Of a stretch of DNA of 64,000 bases, positions 24,951 through 36,272 are shown piece after piece. The notes beneath the pieces were generated by a model that was given only the letters and a program-made list of their open reading frames with translations, searched no databases and had not been told where the DNA came from. The DNA lies in contig WSQC01000015.1 of the NCBI GenBank assembly GCA_013248845.1, positions 434,001 through 498,000 on the forward strand, written 5' to 3'. This DNA comes from Passalora sequoiae (lineage: Eukaryota; Ascomycota; Dothideomycetes; Mycosphaerellales; Mycosphaerellaceae). Position 1 is the stretch's first letter, and every line of letters begins with the position of its first letter. A program made the position numbers and the translations under genes.

Positions 24951-26868
24951 TCAGCCAATACTATCTCGGATAAGGTCACTAGAAAGATCCTTCGCATGAG
25001 AGTAATCAATCCGCACATCCACAAGCGACACTCCCTTGTGAGCCAGAGCTTCGTCCATAACCTTCTCGATCTCCGACGTATTGTTGATCCTGCCAACTGT
25101 CAGTGCTAACTCCAACCCAACACGAAAAGGCCGAACAGCTCTTCCAGCCACGCTCAGATACGGTTTTACAACATACCTGAAGCCTTTACCACCAAAACTC
25201 TCTGCGTACTTAACAAAGTCTACACCGCCTAGCTTGATTCCACTGCTGCGTCCATATTTCATTTCCTCCTGGAATTCAACCATATTGTAGGCTTCATCAT
25301 TCCATATGAAATGTGTGATATTACAGCCCTGCTGCACTGCCGTTGAGAGCTCCATAGACGAGAACATAAAACCGCCGTCTCCAGAGAGGGATATGACCTT
25401 TTGGGAGCAGGGAGGCTCTTGCGCTAAAGACGAAGCGATCGCCCATGGCTGATGTGCCCTGCATGTCAGCACTGTTCTCGTTTACGGCTCGTTCATGGGA
25501 TTAGGGAGATTGCACTAACCATACCAACACCAAGAGTCTGCTGACCGTTAGAACACATCAGCCTGTGAGGCTCGTAGGCGTAAAAGTAGCGCATCATGTA
25601 GATGTAGACAGTTCCGACATCAACCGTAACTGTCGTGTCTTTCGACACACGTTTCTGCAAGGCAGAGATGAATCGCAGAGGCTGTACGAGATCGGCGCCA
25701 TTGGCGTGCGAGTCTTCGTACTGTTGATGCCACGCTCGCAGTTCTCGGGTCAGGCCTTTGCAGAACTCGTCCTCGGCTGGGTTGGTCACATGCTTCACCT
25801 CATTGCTCAGCGCCAAGATGTTCTCCTTCACTGAGCCAAGGAGCTCAATCTCAGGATGATAATATGCGCCATAGTCACAGGATGTGTAATCCACATGAAC
25901 CAGTCTAAGGTCGCCATGAGGGTTCCATGAGTTGGCGTCATACTCTGTCGGGTCGTAGCCAAGAGTCAGGATCAGGTCAGACTTTGCCAGTATACGGTCA
26001 CCGATCTGATTACGGAAAAGACCAACACGACCAAAGAAAACCTGATCTGCCAGATTCTCCGGTACTGCACCGGCGGCTTGGAAAGTTTCCACTACAGCAA
26101 TTGGGTGCTTTCGGAGGAACTCTCGAACAGCATCGACTACGACTGCGCTCGAAGCTCTCATGCCAAGAAATAGGACTGGAAGTTTAGCGTTATCGATCAT
26201 CTTTGCCACAGTCTTCACGTCCGCTGCGGGTGCCGTGCCATAGAGGGGTGCCTTGAAAGCTGAGCCAGGGAATGCTATGATCTTCGATTTGCCTGATGAG
26301 ACGTCCATTGGCAGTGAGACAACAGCACTTCCCTTTGGATATGAATTCGCCGTTCGAAACCCTGCGAGAATGACTTCTGCCGCCTGATCCTCGACATCAA
26401 TGTTAGTTGCTGACTTGGAGGTGGGTCGAAGGATGTCCAGGGCTTTCATCGACTGGTGAGTGTGTTTCGTGTTCAGCAATCTAGGTACAGATCCCACAAT
26501 GGCCACGACCGGGCAGCCTTCTGTAGTGGCCGTGACCAATCCCGTCGTGAGATTACCAGCTCCTGGCCCTGAAGTTGCAACACAAACACCTGGAACTCCT
26601 GTGATTCTGCCGACCGCTGCGGCCATGAATGCAGCATTTTGCTCGTGTCGGCATACCACCAATCCTGTGAAGACGCGGTCGTCAGCCGTAAATGGCGATC
26701 GAGCAGCGTAGGTGTATAGTAAGGATGGATGTACTCACGTATTTCTGGATGATCTGATAGGGTGTCGAAGACGGCGTCGACTTTGGCGCCAGGTATCCCG
26801 AACACGACCTTCACATTGGCATTGATCAGGCTCTGCACAATGATCTGTGCCACTTGCTGTTCGGCCAT
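24951..26868 (-). CDS. Catabolic-type acetolactate synthase (AlsS family, thiamine diphosphate enzyme)
   Basis: The exons in transcript order are 26868-26739, 26664-25520, 25448-25177 and 25089-24951 (561 aa, in frame throughout). The enzyme condenses two pyruvates to 2-acetolactate. It has the three-domain ThDP fold: the catalytic Glu in CRHEQNAAF (E51), the SGPGAGNL loop, the AlsS-like segment FFGRVGLFRNQIGD, TLGYDPTEYDANSWN, and the ThDP/Mg motif starting GDGGFMFSS (448) and ending at WND (476). The length is close to bacterial AlsS. The RFDDR motif of FAD-dependent anabolic synthases is not seen, and no mitochondrial presequence is present, so this is not the biosynthetic ILV2 enzyme and is likely cytosolic. 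The acetolactate decarboxylase lies downstream on the same strand beyond the transposon block. Bacterial ancestry is likely by family resemblance but was not tested. Confidence 0.93.
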
Positions 26869-27109
26869 AGCAGCTGCGACGTTTAGAGTAATATTACTAG
26901 GTGTGATGCAGCGGTACAGCGGTGCAGCGTTAGAAAGACGAAGATTTATGCAGACTTGCCGTCGTGGATGCTACACTACATACGCACGACATCTTAGCTC
27001 ATCAGGTAGGACGTATTACCGTCAAGGTCCGATCTCGTCCCTTGCAGAAGGGACTCGATGCAGCGAGAGCTTCCGGTCATTCTGTTGCAATGGAAGAGCT
27101 TCGTCATTC
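26869..27109. promoter_or_regulatory. Upstream region of acetolactate synthase
   Basis: About 240 bp between the synthase start codon and a truncated sirtuin remnant on the same strand. It presumably holds the promoter; no specific site is claimed. Confidence 0.35.
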
Positions 27110-27454
27110 TTAGCTAATACAGATGGAGTCCGCCCACCTAACCGGTAAGGATGTAGCTACATGACTAACCCCTAAGACCCTATACTGTACTGTAGTTTCA
27201 TGAACTGATAAAAACGCTTGCATACCGTCGATGTTCTGGCTAAAAGTGAGAAGTTGCGGTCTTGCCCTGGCGAACTCCGCAAGGAAGCGATGAGATTCTT
27301 TCCACGACACATCCTCTAGTCGGCCCATGTTCGAGTTCCGCTCAAATAGGTAGAGTCGGAATGCTGCCACAGCTTGTAGCTTCGCCAAAGGTCGAGTCGA
27401 GAAAGTACGGAACCTTTGAAGCGAAGGCGAAGGTCCAGCAGCCGTGCCAGTCAC
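27110..27454 (-). pseudogene. Truncated SIRT5-type sirtuin remnant
   Basis: The minus-strand frame includes ESHRFLAEFARARPQLLTFS followed by QNIDG, matching the region of fungal SIRT5-like NAD-dependent deacylases where a helix precedes the conserved QNxDGL motif. The preceding segment, FSTRPLAKLQAVAAFRLYLF, aligns in order with the stretch between the GLW motif and that helix. The N-terminal GAG/Rossmann part, the catalytic His and the zinc-binding Cys pairs are not present on either side, so only about a fifth of a sirtuin remains. A splice-donor-like GTATGC follows the DG codons. I read it as a gene relic; a short unrelated ORF remains possible. Confidence 0.4.
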
Positions 27455-27931
27455 CTTGCTCTCAAAGTGTAAACGAGACGCTTTTCACTACTGTGGAGCG
27501 CTTATATTCAATCGCAGAGTTCAGCACAGAGGCAACGAAACGCGTTACGACTAGCCGCGGAATTATATGTGTCTGATCAGTGTCTTGACACGTAGCTTCA
27601 TGTAGGGCTGTCAATCGCAAAACCTGCGAAGGAAACCCTTCCCCAACAGAGAAGTGCACGAAAAGAGGAAGCAAAGGGGCTTCTGTGATGCTGCAGAGCG
27701 CGGTGGCAAGAGAAGACTTGTGACAAAGCCACTTCAGACTTTTGGAGGAAAGTTGCTGGTAGCGGAAGAGAGTTCGCGCTACTGTCGTTGTTTGCACTAA
27801 CGTTATGTGCATGGCCGCCATATCTTCCGTCAAAAAGCCGCCTTTGAACCCCGATATCTGCATTTTCGTAACGAGATTGCGGGCATTTTTAGGATGAACC
27901 CGATTGTCGCTCTTTGCGATACGTGAGTCGC
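27455..27931. other. Intergenic region
   Basis: About 480 bp; ORFs are present on the minus strand but none has a recognisable domain. Part may be degraded upstream sequence of the sirtuin remnant. Confidence 0.3.
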
Positions 27932-28945
27932 TCAGAATGTGGCCGCTTCAAGTCGTCGAAGCTCGTCTGCAACGGCATGATTGTGTTCACGCTCTGCCAC
28001 TTCGAGCGCTGTATTGTCGCGTGAGTCACGAATCGATATGTCGACGCCATTTGCGACCAAGGTATGGACAGTGTCTAATCGCCCTACTCTGGCAGCCTCA
28101 TGAAGAGGAGTGCCCAAGCCCACAATCTTACGAACCTCATATGAGAAGCCATGGTTGTGGTACATCAAGGAATTAATGTCGCTTTGGCATCGTCGAAGGA
28201 CTAGCTGCAGAATCGTATCACAGTCTTCTGATACGTGCCGGCCGGCTGCGTGATGAAGTAATTGGCCTCGAAAGACTGTGGTAGCAGGACAGCTTGTAAA
28301 CAGTTGCTCGACTACTGAGTATCGTGCTTCCGCGACAGCAGTCGACAGGGGCGTAATGTCCATCTGGCAGGTTGCATTTGGATCAGCCCCGTTGCTTAGA
28401 AACCAAGCAATGATAGACCCGGATGCTTTCGTAGATATAGCAAACCTGCGGTATACATAAGCTTATGCGACATGGACAATGCTTCGGACATACGATAGAA
28501 GTGGAGGAATGCACCATGCCTCTTCTTTGTTGATGTTCCATCCATGCTGCAAAAACAGCGAGAGTAGCAGTATCGAATTGTTGGTGATAGCGGCTTTGAC
28601 AGCCCCAAGACTAACAGGCACGCCGACAGACAGAAGCATTTGCACCAAGTCCTCTTGCCCAAATTGAGCAGCTGTTGTTAGACAAGCCTGAAGATCCGCG
28701 GGATGCGTGCCTGTCTGCAGCAAGTCTTGTACTTTTGCCCACATATGATCCGCATTATCTGCCCCCCATAAGGCATCAACAGTCCTTACATGAGGCTCGA
28801 TGGAAACAAGAGACTGCATCTCTTTGCCATAACATGACTGTGAATTCTCAATAGGCTCAAAGTCCGGCATCTCTCCTGTAAGAGGATTGGTTGAGTACAG
28901 TATACGCTGCATCTCAGCATCGCCGACAGCCGGTGGATCCTCCAT
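27932..28945 (-). CDS. Ankyrin-repeat protein
   Basis: The exons in transcript order are 28945-28494 and 28445-27932 (321 aa), joined in frame through TKASGSIIAWFLSNGADPNA. At least four ankyrin-type units are visible. They include CLTTAAQFGQEDLVQMLLSV, the joined segment just quoted, DITPLSTAVAEARYSVVEQL, and GTPLHEAARVGRLDTVHTLV followed by GVDISIRDSRDNTALEVA. These repeats mediate protein contacts; no catalytic domain is seen, so no function can be given. The ATG at 28945 is the first in frame; an upstream exon is possible since the frame stays open to 29002. Such genes are common and variable in fungal accessory regions. Confidence 0.78.
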
Positions 28946-29123
28946 TCGGACGATGGTGGGAAACGAATCATTCACGTTAGGTGAGATGCGAGTATAAGAC
29001 AAGGCTGCGAGGTGGGAGAAGACAAGCTACATTCCATATGCGAAAGACCCCGCTATTGATTTAGCTGCCGTGAAACATGATTTCCTTCACGACTTCCAAG
29101 CCTACAGAACCAGTCGCTCTCTA

Positions 29124-29795
29124 CTAATGCCTCAAACATTCTTTGCTTCGATCAGCAGTCACTGGATTGATCAAGGAATCTATTGTTCGCATCATCTTTC
29201 CTGTATCCCACACATAGTTTGTAATCAGCCTGTCTCGCCCCAAGCTTAATTGACCAGAACACCATCCAAATAGACGATAGGCATCGCGCCTTGAGTAGTA
29301 GCAGCCATGCATTATGACGCTCGAATGACCTACAGGACGCAACGCACCTGCACTCATCACGTTGTAGCTCTTCCACTTGACTTCCAATCTCACGTTAGCT
29401 AAAAAAGCGTTGATAAGTCGGACCACTTGCTCCATCGCCAGACTGTTGCTGAAGATACCAGCCACGACAAACGTCTGAGTAGAGGAAAATATGGCGCGAT
29501 GAGTGTGGTAGAGCTGCGCAACATGTCGGAGTAAGTTCTGCGCATTTTCCAATGCCATATTTAGATTCCTGACCAGCGGTTCCGCGGTTGATCCTGGTGG
29601 CACAGGGGCAATATGAGCCAGAATTCCAGCTTCAGGTGAAATGATAGCGATGCCAGTACAGGCGTTCAGGTATCCCGTTGCCAGGTATTTGACAGCTGTT
29701 CGAGGTGGCCAAAAAGCAATCCCAACGTTGTTGACTTCGACAATGGTCTTCACGCGTTGTGGCAGATCCAGGATACTTTCAAAGGCGGGAGCCAT
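29124..29795 (-). CDS. Fungal protein of unknown function, CheD-like N-terminal pattern
   Basis: A single exon encodes 223 aa, starting at the ATG that gives MAPAFESIL. The segment LNACTGIAIISPEAGILAHI resembles the Gly/Cys-containing strand of CheD-like deamidase folds, and is followed by a predicted helix with LLRHVAQLYHTHRAIF. I recall similar hypothetical proteins in other filamentous fungi, but the link to CheD activity is only a pattern and may be false. No signal peptide or membrane span is seen. It lies between the ankyrin gene and a gene-poor stretch. Confidence 0.55.
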   Translation of the reverse strand: MAPAFESILDLPQRVKTIVEVNNVGIAFWPPRTAVKYLATGYLNACTGIAIISPEAGILAHIAPVPPGSTAEPLVRNLNMALENAQNLLRHVAQLYHTHRAIFSSTQTFVVAGIFSNSLAMEQVVRLINAFLANVRLEVKWKSYNVMSAGALRPVGHSSVIMHGCYYSRRDAYRLFGWCSGQLSLGRDRLITNYVWDTGKMMRTIDSLINPVTADRSKECLRH

Positions 29796-30770
29796 GTTCG
29801 GGCCCAAGGCAGGCGCTCACGGCTTCACAGGTGTCCGCAGAACGAGACATCAAGAAGCTCAAGGACACTCTCTTAGCCCATCACCCTGAAAACATGGTGT
29901 ACCCGATGGACTTCGTGAGAATGTTTTGCATTAGCGTGGTGGACGGCGCGTATTCGATGCATGTGTAACGCCTGGTTGCGATATACCGTCGAAAAGAGCG
30001 CGCCCGTGTCTCATTAACATTGCGGCCCTCAAGCTCTTCTCTGAGCGAACGAATATTTTCAGGTTCGCCTGCATCGAACGTGGGAACGGGTGACTCACTT
30101 CGGCTGCTGAATACAACATGTTGTCCGTGGCTCGCCAAGGCTCAACTTTCAACTGAGATTATACTCCCATACTACGCTTGCAGTCTGAGGTGTACCGGCA
30201 GAATGAGGCTGTCGCCCAGACTGACGATTGTGAAACTTTCGCAACCACAGTAGGTCGGAATGGAGGCAGATTCTTCCTGCATAGCATGTACCTTTCAACA
30301 AAGTCCATACTCGAGCGCCTCATCAGGCTCTCATGCGACCGCAGAACTGAGTGTAGGATTGACGATTTCGTGGGCGAAGTATCTAACGAGTCGGCACGGG
30401 GGAAGCGTTGGGTACGTCCGACTATTTTTGTGGCTGCAAGATCTGGTCTTCATACCAACAGCGTACGTTGGTGCAGAACGTGTGCTATTCGTGTCCAAAT
30501 CTTGGTCATGAGACTGCTTTGAGCAATATGCTAAAGATGTCCTTTCGAACAGTTCGAGGCAGCGCATCCCAACACAATCTATGGAGCCTGCCCTGAACCG
30601 GCCGGGTCGGTCCGCCAATCTGCGAGCATTCATGTTCTGTTGCGTCACACCCGCGATATACATGTACAGTACATCGTTTGGTAACGCGTTGTCAAAGCTT
30701 GAATCTCTTCCTGCACAAAAGATATGTAACACTTCTGGTCCCCTCCGAGCCTTCCACGAGGCTGGCCGCC
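29796..30770. other. Gene-poor region
   Basis: About 975 bp. A minus-strand ORF at 29881-30138 (85 aa, charged) is open but unrecognised; the others look like chance frames. No RNA gene or repeat is supported. Confidence 0.3.
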
Positions 30771-31553
30771 ATGTCGTCGAAGCGAACACGCTCGACAAGT
30801 GCCGAAGCGGAAACGCCCGTTTTCATATCTGCACCGCTCGAGGATCGCGAGTCCAAGTTCATTGGCCACTTCTCTCCGACCTTGAAGCCAAAGGAACTGC
30901 AGGAGCTCGCCGAGATTCAAAGTGCATCTCACAAGATACTTGGCTGGCGGAAGGAAAGCAATCAACAAAGTATCACAAAAGCAAAGCGATATGTTACGGG
31001 CTCGGATGATGATGGCGAGAAGTATGCCGGGAAGAAGGTCGAGAAGGTGCTCGAAGCTATGCAGGTCGTAGGCGCATGCGTAGTCGCGCGATGGTACGGT
31101 GGTGTACTGCTTGGGCCGATAAGATTCAGTCATATCGAAAGCGTCGCGAAAGAGGCTGTTCGAGCATGGCTGGACGACGAGGCGCAGGTCAAAATGAAGA
31201 AACGCAAAGTCGAGGAGCAAGACGCGGAGCAAGCCAGATTGAGTACAATCCTAGCACAGAGAGATCAGAGCATCAGTGTGCTTCGAGATCTCGCTGCGAA
31301 GAAAGAGTTGCAAGCGAAGAATCTTCAGGACCGAAAACGTGAAGACTTGGAAGACGCAGCGGCTGCTGGGACCGGGGTGCCAGCTTCGCTTTCGTCTCAG
31401 AACCCTCCTGTAAACTACACGGCCATGCCTTTGGAACGTCTACGAGCGCTTGAAAAAGCTAGAGATGCGACAATCGCCTTTCTGCTAAAGCGCATTGACA
31501 AGGCCGAAGCCAAAGGAGCTGTACAACAACCAGCTTCAGATGAGCCGCCATGA
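30771..31553 (+). CDS. Impact/UPF0029 (YIH1-like) domain protein with coiled-coil tail
   Basis: A single exon encodes 260 aa from an ATG giving MSSKRTRSTS. Residues about 15-125 form the Impact N-terminal (UPF0029) domain, with FIGHFSPTLKPKELQE, GSDDDGEKYAGKKV and VVARWYGGVLLGPIRF. The Impact/Yih1 family binds Gcn1 and restrains Gcn2, but the N-terminal RWD domain used for that is absent. This is thus a stand-alone UPF0029 protein whose role cannot be transferred directly. From residue 135 on there is a long charged helix with KKRKVEE, a possible nuclear signal and coiled coil. It is convergent with the MFS gene, with 199 bp between stops. Confidence 0.85.
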   Translation: MSSKRTRSTSAEAETPVFISAPLEDRESKFIGHFSPTLKPKELQELAEIQSASHKILGWRKESNQQSITKAKRYVTGSDDDGEKYAGKKVEKVLEAMQVVGACVVARWYGGVLLGPIRFSHIESVAKEAVRAWLDDEAQVKMKKRKVEEQDAEQARLSTILAQRDQSISVLRDLAAKKELQAKNLQDRKREDLEDAAAAGTGVPASLSSQNPPVNYTAMPLERLRALEKARDATIAFLLKRIDKAEAKGAVQQPASDEPP

Positions 31554-31752
31554 CTTTGGTGTTGACTCTGGTCAACAGAGCTACAGGATCTTAGCCGGGC
31601 TTTGTGTGACTAATTACCTTGCTGTGAAAAGGTGCGGCTTTCGTATGAGGTAGGGACAGAAGGCGACAAAAGAAGACTGATATGCACGGCAGTACCGTAC
31701 TGGCAGTCTGTCCAGTGAAGTTCATTGCTTCGCTTGGATTGTCGTACGCTCG

Positions 31753-33896
31753 TTATGAAACGACCTCATGCTCTGCTCGTTCAACGCCGTCAGCGTCCAA
31801 GTATGGATCGCCATTCCTTCGCGGTGAATCGGCTCCGCGAAGTGCCTCCTTCTCAAGGTCTTTGGAGAGAACCCCGGCCTCCTCATCTAATGCTAGCTCC
31901 TCACTCTCAGAGCCACTGTCTTGATTCGGCCTTGACAACTCTTCCTTCTTCTCCACGACAGGTTTGGTCTCTGTAGGCGCAAATCGTGAACGCTTGCGAA
32001 TGGTCGCCCCTAGAGACATAGCAAGGTCAGCCATGTTTGAAGCGCAGCCGGCCGAGCCTGTGCATACCGTATTTGTAGAACAGGAAAGGGATCGGAGCAA
32101 GCAAGCACGCTATCCCGCCGATCAAGCTCCCTGCGCCTCCAATACCTAGCGCGGTGAACATCTGCTCCGTCCATAATGGTGCCACTGCCGCTACCGATGA
32201 GCGACAGACTGTGTTGCCTGCGATAGCACTCGCGGCGTACATCAAGTAGCTGTCTGTTAGATAATTCAAGTAACTGACAAACACCAAGACAACGCTCGTG
32301 CTTAAAAAGACGCCAGCCAACGTCGGCACTATCCATGGCACTGAATTGTAATTGCCTGACCAAGCGAACCAAAACATCGTGATCGGGAACAAAATGCCGC
32401 CCACCATCGCAAGAGGCATGCGGTCTTCGGGGGAGCGTTCAATGCCTGCGAGCATCTTCTTCTTGCCTATAGTGCTCTCGTAAAAGACGATTGCCCCAGC
32501 AATGAAAGCGCCGATCATGGTGCCTATCACTAGAGATCACGTATGTCAGCCATAGTGCCCCAAAATAAATTCCAGAAACCTTCTTGAGACTCCATGTGTT
32601 CTGACAAGCTGAAGCTATGTCTCCATCCGACACATTCGCGGACGACTGGATAGCCACGATGGGGTCTCAGTAAGGCTTCTTTATATGGCCGTTCTTACGT
32701 GGTAGAGCTCCAACGCCTGCATTCCAACCACCTATACGTTGAAAAGTCAGCAGTGTTAGTGATGAACCTTGGCAAGACTTACGGTGCTGTTGAAAAACAA
32801 TAGGATAAATAGTGAAGAGCATATACAGGAGCGAATAAACAACGGTAAGATATACGGCCACTAGTAGTGCAATGGGATCGAAGAGAATGAGCCATGGTCT
32901 TGTAAGAGCAACCTTGAATATGCTTGTCAATGTTTGATTGGAGGCCTCGGTTGGGGACTGCACATTCTCATAGCCTGGTATTTTCGCTCTGCGAATGCGC
33001 TTGGCTTTGTTCGTGAGGACGCGCGAGAGCAGGGTCTCCGGAATCGTCAACATGAGAGGCATCGTTCCGGCAGACAGCCAGATGAGCACCTAAAGAGTGA
33101 CGTTAGTAGCGATGCTCAAGTGGCTTGGTGACGCTGCTTGGAGCGCTGGCACAATGGCAGCACAGCGCGCCATCTTGACATGCGGTGCAACACGCCACGA
33201 ATTGCTGTTTGAACCACAGCGACAGGCTGAAAGCTTTTCAAATTTACGCACGTAGAAAATCCATCTCCAGTCTTCTGTAACTTGCAGAAATCCTGCCACG
33301 ACCGGACCTACTGCTGGTCCGGCAAAGGTCATCATCGAAAACACGACCATTGCATTGCCACGTTCAATCGGGCCCCATAGGTCTGCCAATACGCCTGGCG
33401 CATTGCTCAAGGCTGCCGAGGCGAAAGTACCAGTCAGGAAACGTCCAATGAGCAGGCCAGCAAAGTTTGGCGTGAAAGCGCAGAGGAAGTTGAGTGCGAA
33501 GTAGGCGACAAAGGTGGTGTAGAAGATGTACCTTCGTCCATAGAACTCGCTAAGTGGTGCCCAGAATAGCGGTCCAAAGCAATAGCCCAGCAAGAAGAGA
33601 GTGGTGACCAGGTTAGCAGCCTCGGTCGAGACATGTAGGTCTTCTGCTATACTCGGCAAGCATCCGGACGGGGCAGAGGAAGCAAATGTTGCGTTTACGA
33701 CCAGACTGACAGATACCACTGTGATATACCACCGGCGGGCAGTGCTCCAGTTCTTCGGGTTCTCGATATCGTTCGGTCCAAAGTCAACATGAGCGTCGGA
33801 GTTAAGATGTATGCTTCCGTCTTTGACGTTGCCAGATCTGTAAGGCTTGGCCACAGGCCTTGACAGTACGCGCTCCAGTGATTCCCCCAATGCCAT
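31753..33896 (-). CDS. MFS transporter, DHA1 drug/polyamine antiporter type
   Basis: The exons in transcript order are 33896-33252, 33089-32783, 32731-32699, 32529-32068 and 32009-31753 (567 aa); every junction restores frame. A cytosolic N-terminus ends in PKNWSTARRWY, the usual lead into helix 1 of DHA1 proteins. The loop 2-3 motif is SEFYGRRYIFY, helix 5 carries GPAVGPVVAGFL, and EDWRWIFYV precedes helix 6. About twelve membrane spans can be counted. The C-terminus after RKRSRFAP is an acidic cytosolic tail. These proton antiporters export toxic compounds or polyamines; the substrate cannot be told. The 33-bp third exon is very small. The intron at 32530-32698 is one of three homologous introner-like introns in this window. 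Confidence 0.88.
32530..32698 (-). repeat. Introner-like intron in the MFS gene (169 bp)
   Basis: It begins GTAAGAACGGCCATATAAAG and ends GGCTGACATACGTGATCTCTAG on the coding strand (22 bases including the AG). It aligns along its length with the introns at 45250-45413 and 53512-53654. GAGACCCCAT near its 5' part and ATGGAGTCTC further on could pair as a stem. Confidence 0.75.
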
Positions 33897-35040
33897 TATG
33901 CGCAGGGGAGAATAGAGATAAACAGAGACGGGAAAGAGGTTGTGAACGTCATGCTCACTTGGAACATATTCACAGCAGGTACCTCAGTCCTTGTCTGCAT
34001 CTCCTATCGGGGTCAGACGGAATTGAGTCCTCGCCCTTACAAAGAAGCCAGGCAAAGTGCCTACATTGCATACATACTTTTCCTCGTAGGGACGAGCGGG
34101 ACTTCGGATACCGGCACCAAACAAGACCTACATGTACGTAGGACACGCCGGCAACCTATGCCGAGCATCAAGCCGACATGGACAATAGTGGGTCGCCCAT
34201 CTAGATGTCAAGTCAGCGAGCCAGATATTTTACACATTGGGAGCGCGAGCAAAAAGCCGTCTGACGAAGTTGAGATCTTCGATTAGACGAAGCGATGCTG
34301 TACTGCAGGTGGTCCGAAAGAGCAATGCTGGCGTGCGTCATCGATCCCGTTGGCACGCATTTGCTCCTGTCGGCTTCGCAGCTCGCTCTTAACATGTTCC
34401 GAGGTAGCGAGTGCTCATAATATCCTCGTCTTTCATATCAAGCTCGAAAATCGTCCCGCTGGGCGATCCAGATGTTCAATTTCTTGGCATACTGGCTCAG
34501 CGCACAGCCAACCAAACGGCGCCGTTGCAGCATGGAATGGCCACGAGAATTTTTTGCACGCGGACGATTTGACGCCTGACAGGACCCAGATGTCCCTTAG
34601 GCGGGCGGTAGTTGTTTATGATTGGATTGAGACGAGGTCAGATGCCCAGACATTCAACGGCCAAGCATTGGAGACGCGCGACTCGATCGGGGCGAGAACG
34701 GCCGGGACGATCCCTGGTCCGTTAAGCAGCATCGTGTATCCGCAACAGCGTGGAACAGTCTACGAAGCAGATGTGGCAATGCAAGATAAAGATCACATTC
34801 TTTACATTAGATCGTCGGTCGAGGCAACGTCCGACTATCTTTGAGAACAGATCCTGAGCGGTTATCAAGACGACGGCTCTAGCAGTTCTATAAAGAGATG
34901 GTGCAGGCGAGAACGAGGTGTCATGGACGATGGTAAACACTTGGATGATGATGGATGCCGCGATCGCCTAGTAGCTCAAAGGCGCAATCTGCCACCGACT
35001 CGTACTATCAGCCCTCGCATGCCGCTGCTGCAAATCTGCT
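33897..35040. other. Gene-poor region
   Basis: About 1.1 kb upstream of the MFS gene. A plus-strand ORF at 34350-34844 (164 aa) has no family features. I see no repeats or RNA genes. Confidence 0.3.
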
Positions 35041-35879
35041 TTACCGCTTGACTGCTTCTAATAGCAGCTGGCGCATCGTTTTGATGAAGACGCCGAGTTG
35101 TCTTGTCTCCTGTAGTGCTTCTTCCGCGCCCTCGACATTGGCACGTTCAAGCCGTGGCTTTGTACCAACAACCTTTTGCACTTTACTCAACTGGAGCTCG
35201 AACCAGCACTCTTCTGCAAAGCCCTGCTCTTTCGATGTCTCGAACACAAATTTCAGACGATCTTCAATCCCCGTGCCTTCGAGACGCATACCAAGGCAAT
35301 CCTGCCAGAGCCGGAGCTCTGGCAGATTGTTGCGAGCTTGCGAATTCAACGTGCACTGATGAGCAGCTTGTGCATCTTTTCGTTGTTTGATAGCAGAGTG
35401 GACGGACGCGATTTCGCTTCTTACATTCTCTCTTCGCGCATTGTGTTCTTCCTTCTGCAGCGTCAAAGATTGAATGGCTTCGTGCATTTCCTCGGCTTCT
35501 TGAGCTTCTCTGGCAAGAGTATGAGCATGGCTGGACGATTTCGATTCAAGCTCGTTGATGGCTTGTCTCCGATGTCTCTGCTGATCTACCATGATGTCAA
35601 TTTGAGGCAGGATTTTGGAATGTGTATTGTTCGCTCACCTCCGGCATCTGCCAAGTTCATTCGAAAAGCGTTGCGTTCTTCTAGCACTCGTTTTCTCCCT
35701 CGCTCGATGAAATCATCGAAGCGCGCAGTAAATTGTGCCATACGATCGCGAAGATCGTTGAAGTTGAAGTCAATCGTCGGTAAAGTCTCCGCCATCGAAG
35801 GTGCCATACTGCTGTAAGGCGCATGGTTGCCTGTGTGGGAGATACTGAAGCGGCTGGGTGTCAGAGTACCAGCTGCCAT
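35041..35879 (-). CDS. SPC25: Kinetochore protein Spc25 (NDC80 complex)
   Basis: The exons in transcript order are 35879-35639 and 35585-35041 (261 aa). The N-terminus contains DFNFNDLRDRMAQFTARFDD and GRKRVLEERNAFR, typical of fungal Spc25. It is followed by a coiled coil at about 80-165 and a C-terminal globular head with LPELRLWQDCLGMRLEG and DRLKFVFE. With Spc24 it forms the inner end of the NDC80 complex, which ties microtubules to the kinetochore. The length is usual for the family. It is divergent from the RRN6-like gene, with 393 bp between start codons. Confidence 0.88.
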
Positions 35880-36272
35880 GTTTATGACGACGTCCAAGAT
35901 AAATATTAAATCGTCGGTGATCTTCACGCGAACAATGTGCTGTCGCGGTAAGGTGTATCTAATGTTCAGAATCGCGCTTAAGATTGTGCAGAAAGTGAAC
36001 GCGTCGCACCCTTCAATCATACTAGTAGCCGAATCAACAAACGCCGAGCTCGGAACTCGGCGGTTGCCATGGTGCATGCGCCCCACAGGTGACCTGCATT
36101 TTGCAGCTTCAAGAATTTTGCCCTCTATATCCTGCTGGTAGCCTCTTGCAAAGCACCACCTTAAAAAGCAAAGGAGACCCCCGACAGATCATCACACGAT
36201 TCGCCGAATCAGCACATAACATGAGTCGACTTGTACAATTCGGTCTTTGTTCAAATCACCGTGCCAAGCCGA
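35880..36272. promoter_or_regulatory. Shared promoter region of SPC25 and RRN6-like genes
   Basis: 393 bp between two divergent start codons. Both promoters must lie here; no individual site is claimed. Confidence 0.4.

Noticed and set aside
30331..30798. 155-aa minus-strand ORF
   Set aside because: It overlaps the start of the well-supported UPF0029 gene on the other strand and has no recognisable content.
34350..34844. 164-aa plus-strand ORF
   Set aside because: It has no domain, no clear splice context and composition like intergenic frames; it is not reported as a gene.
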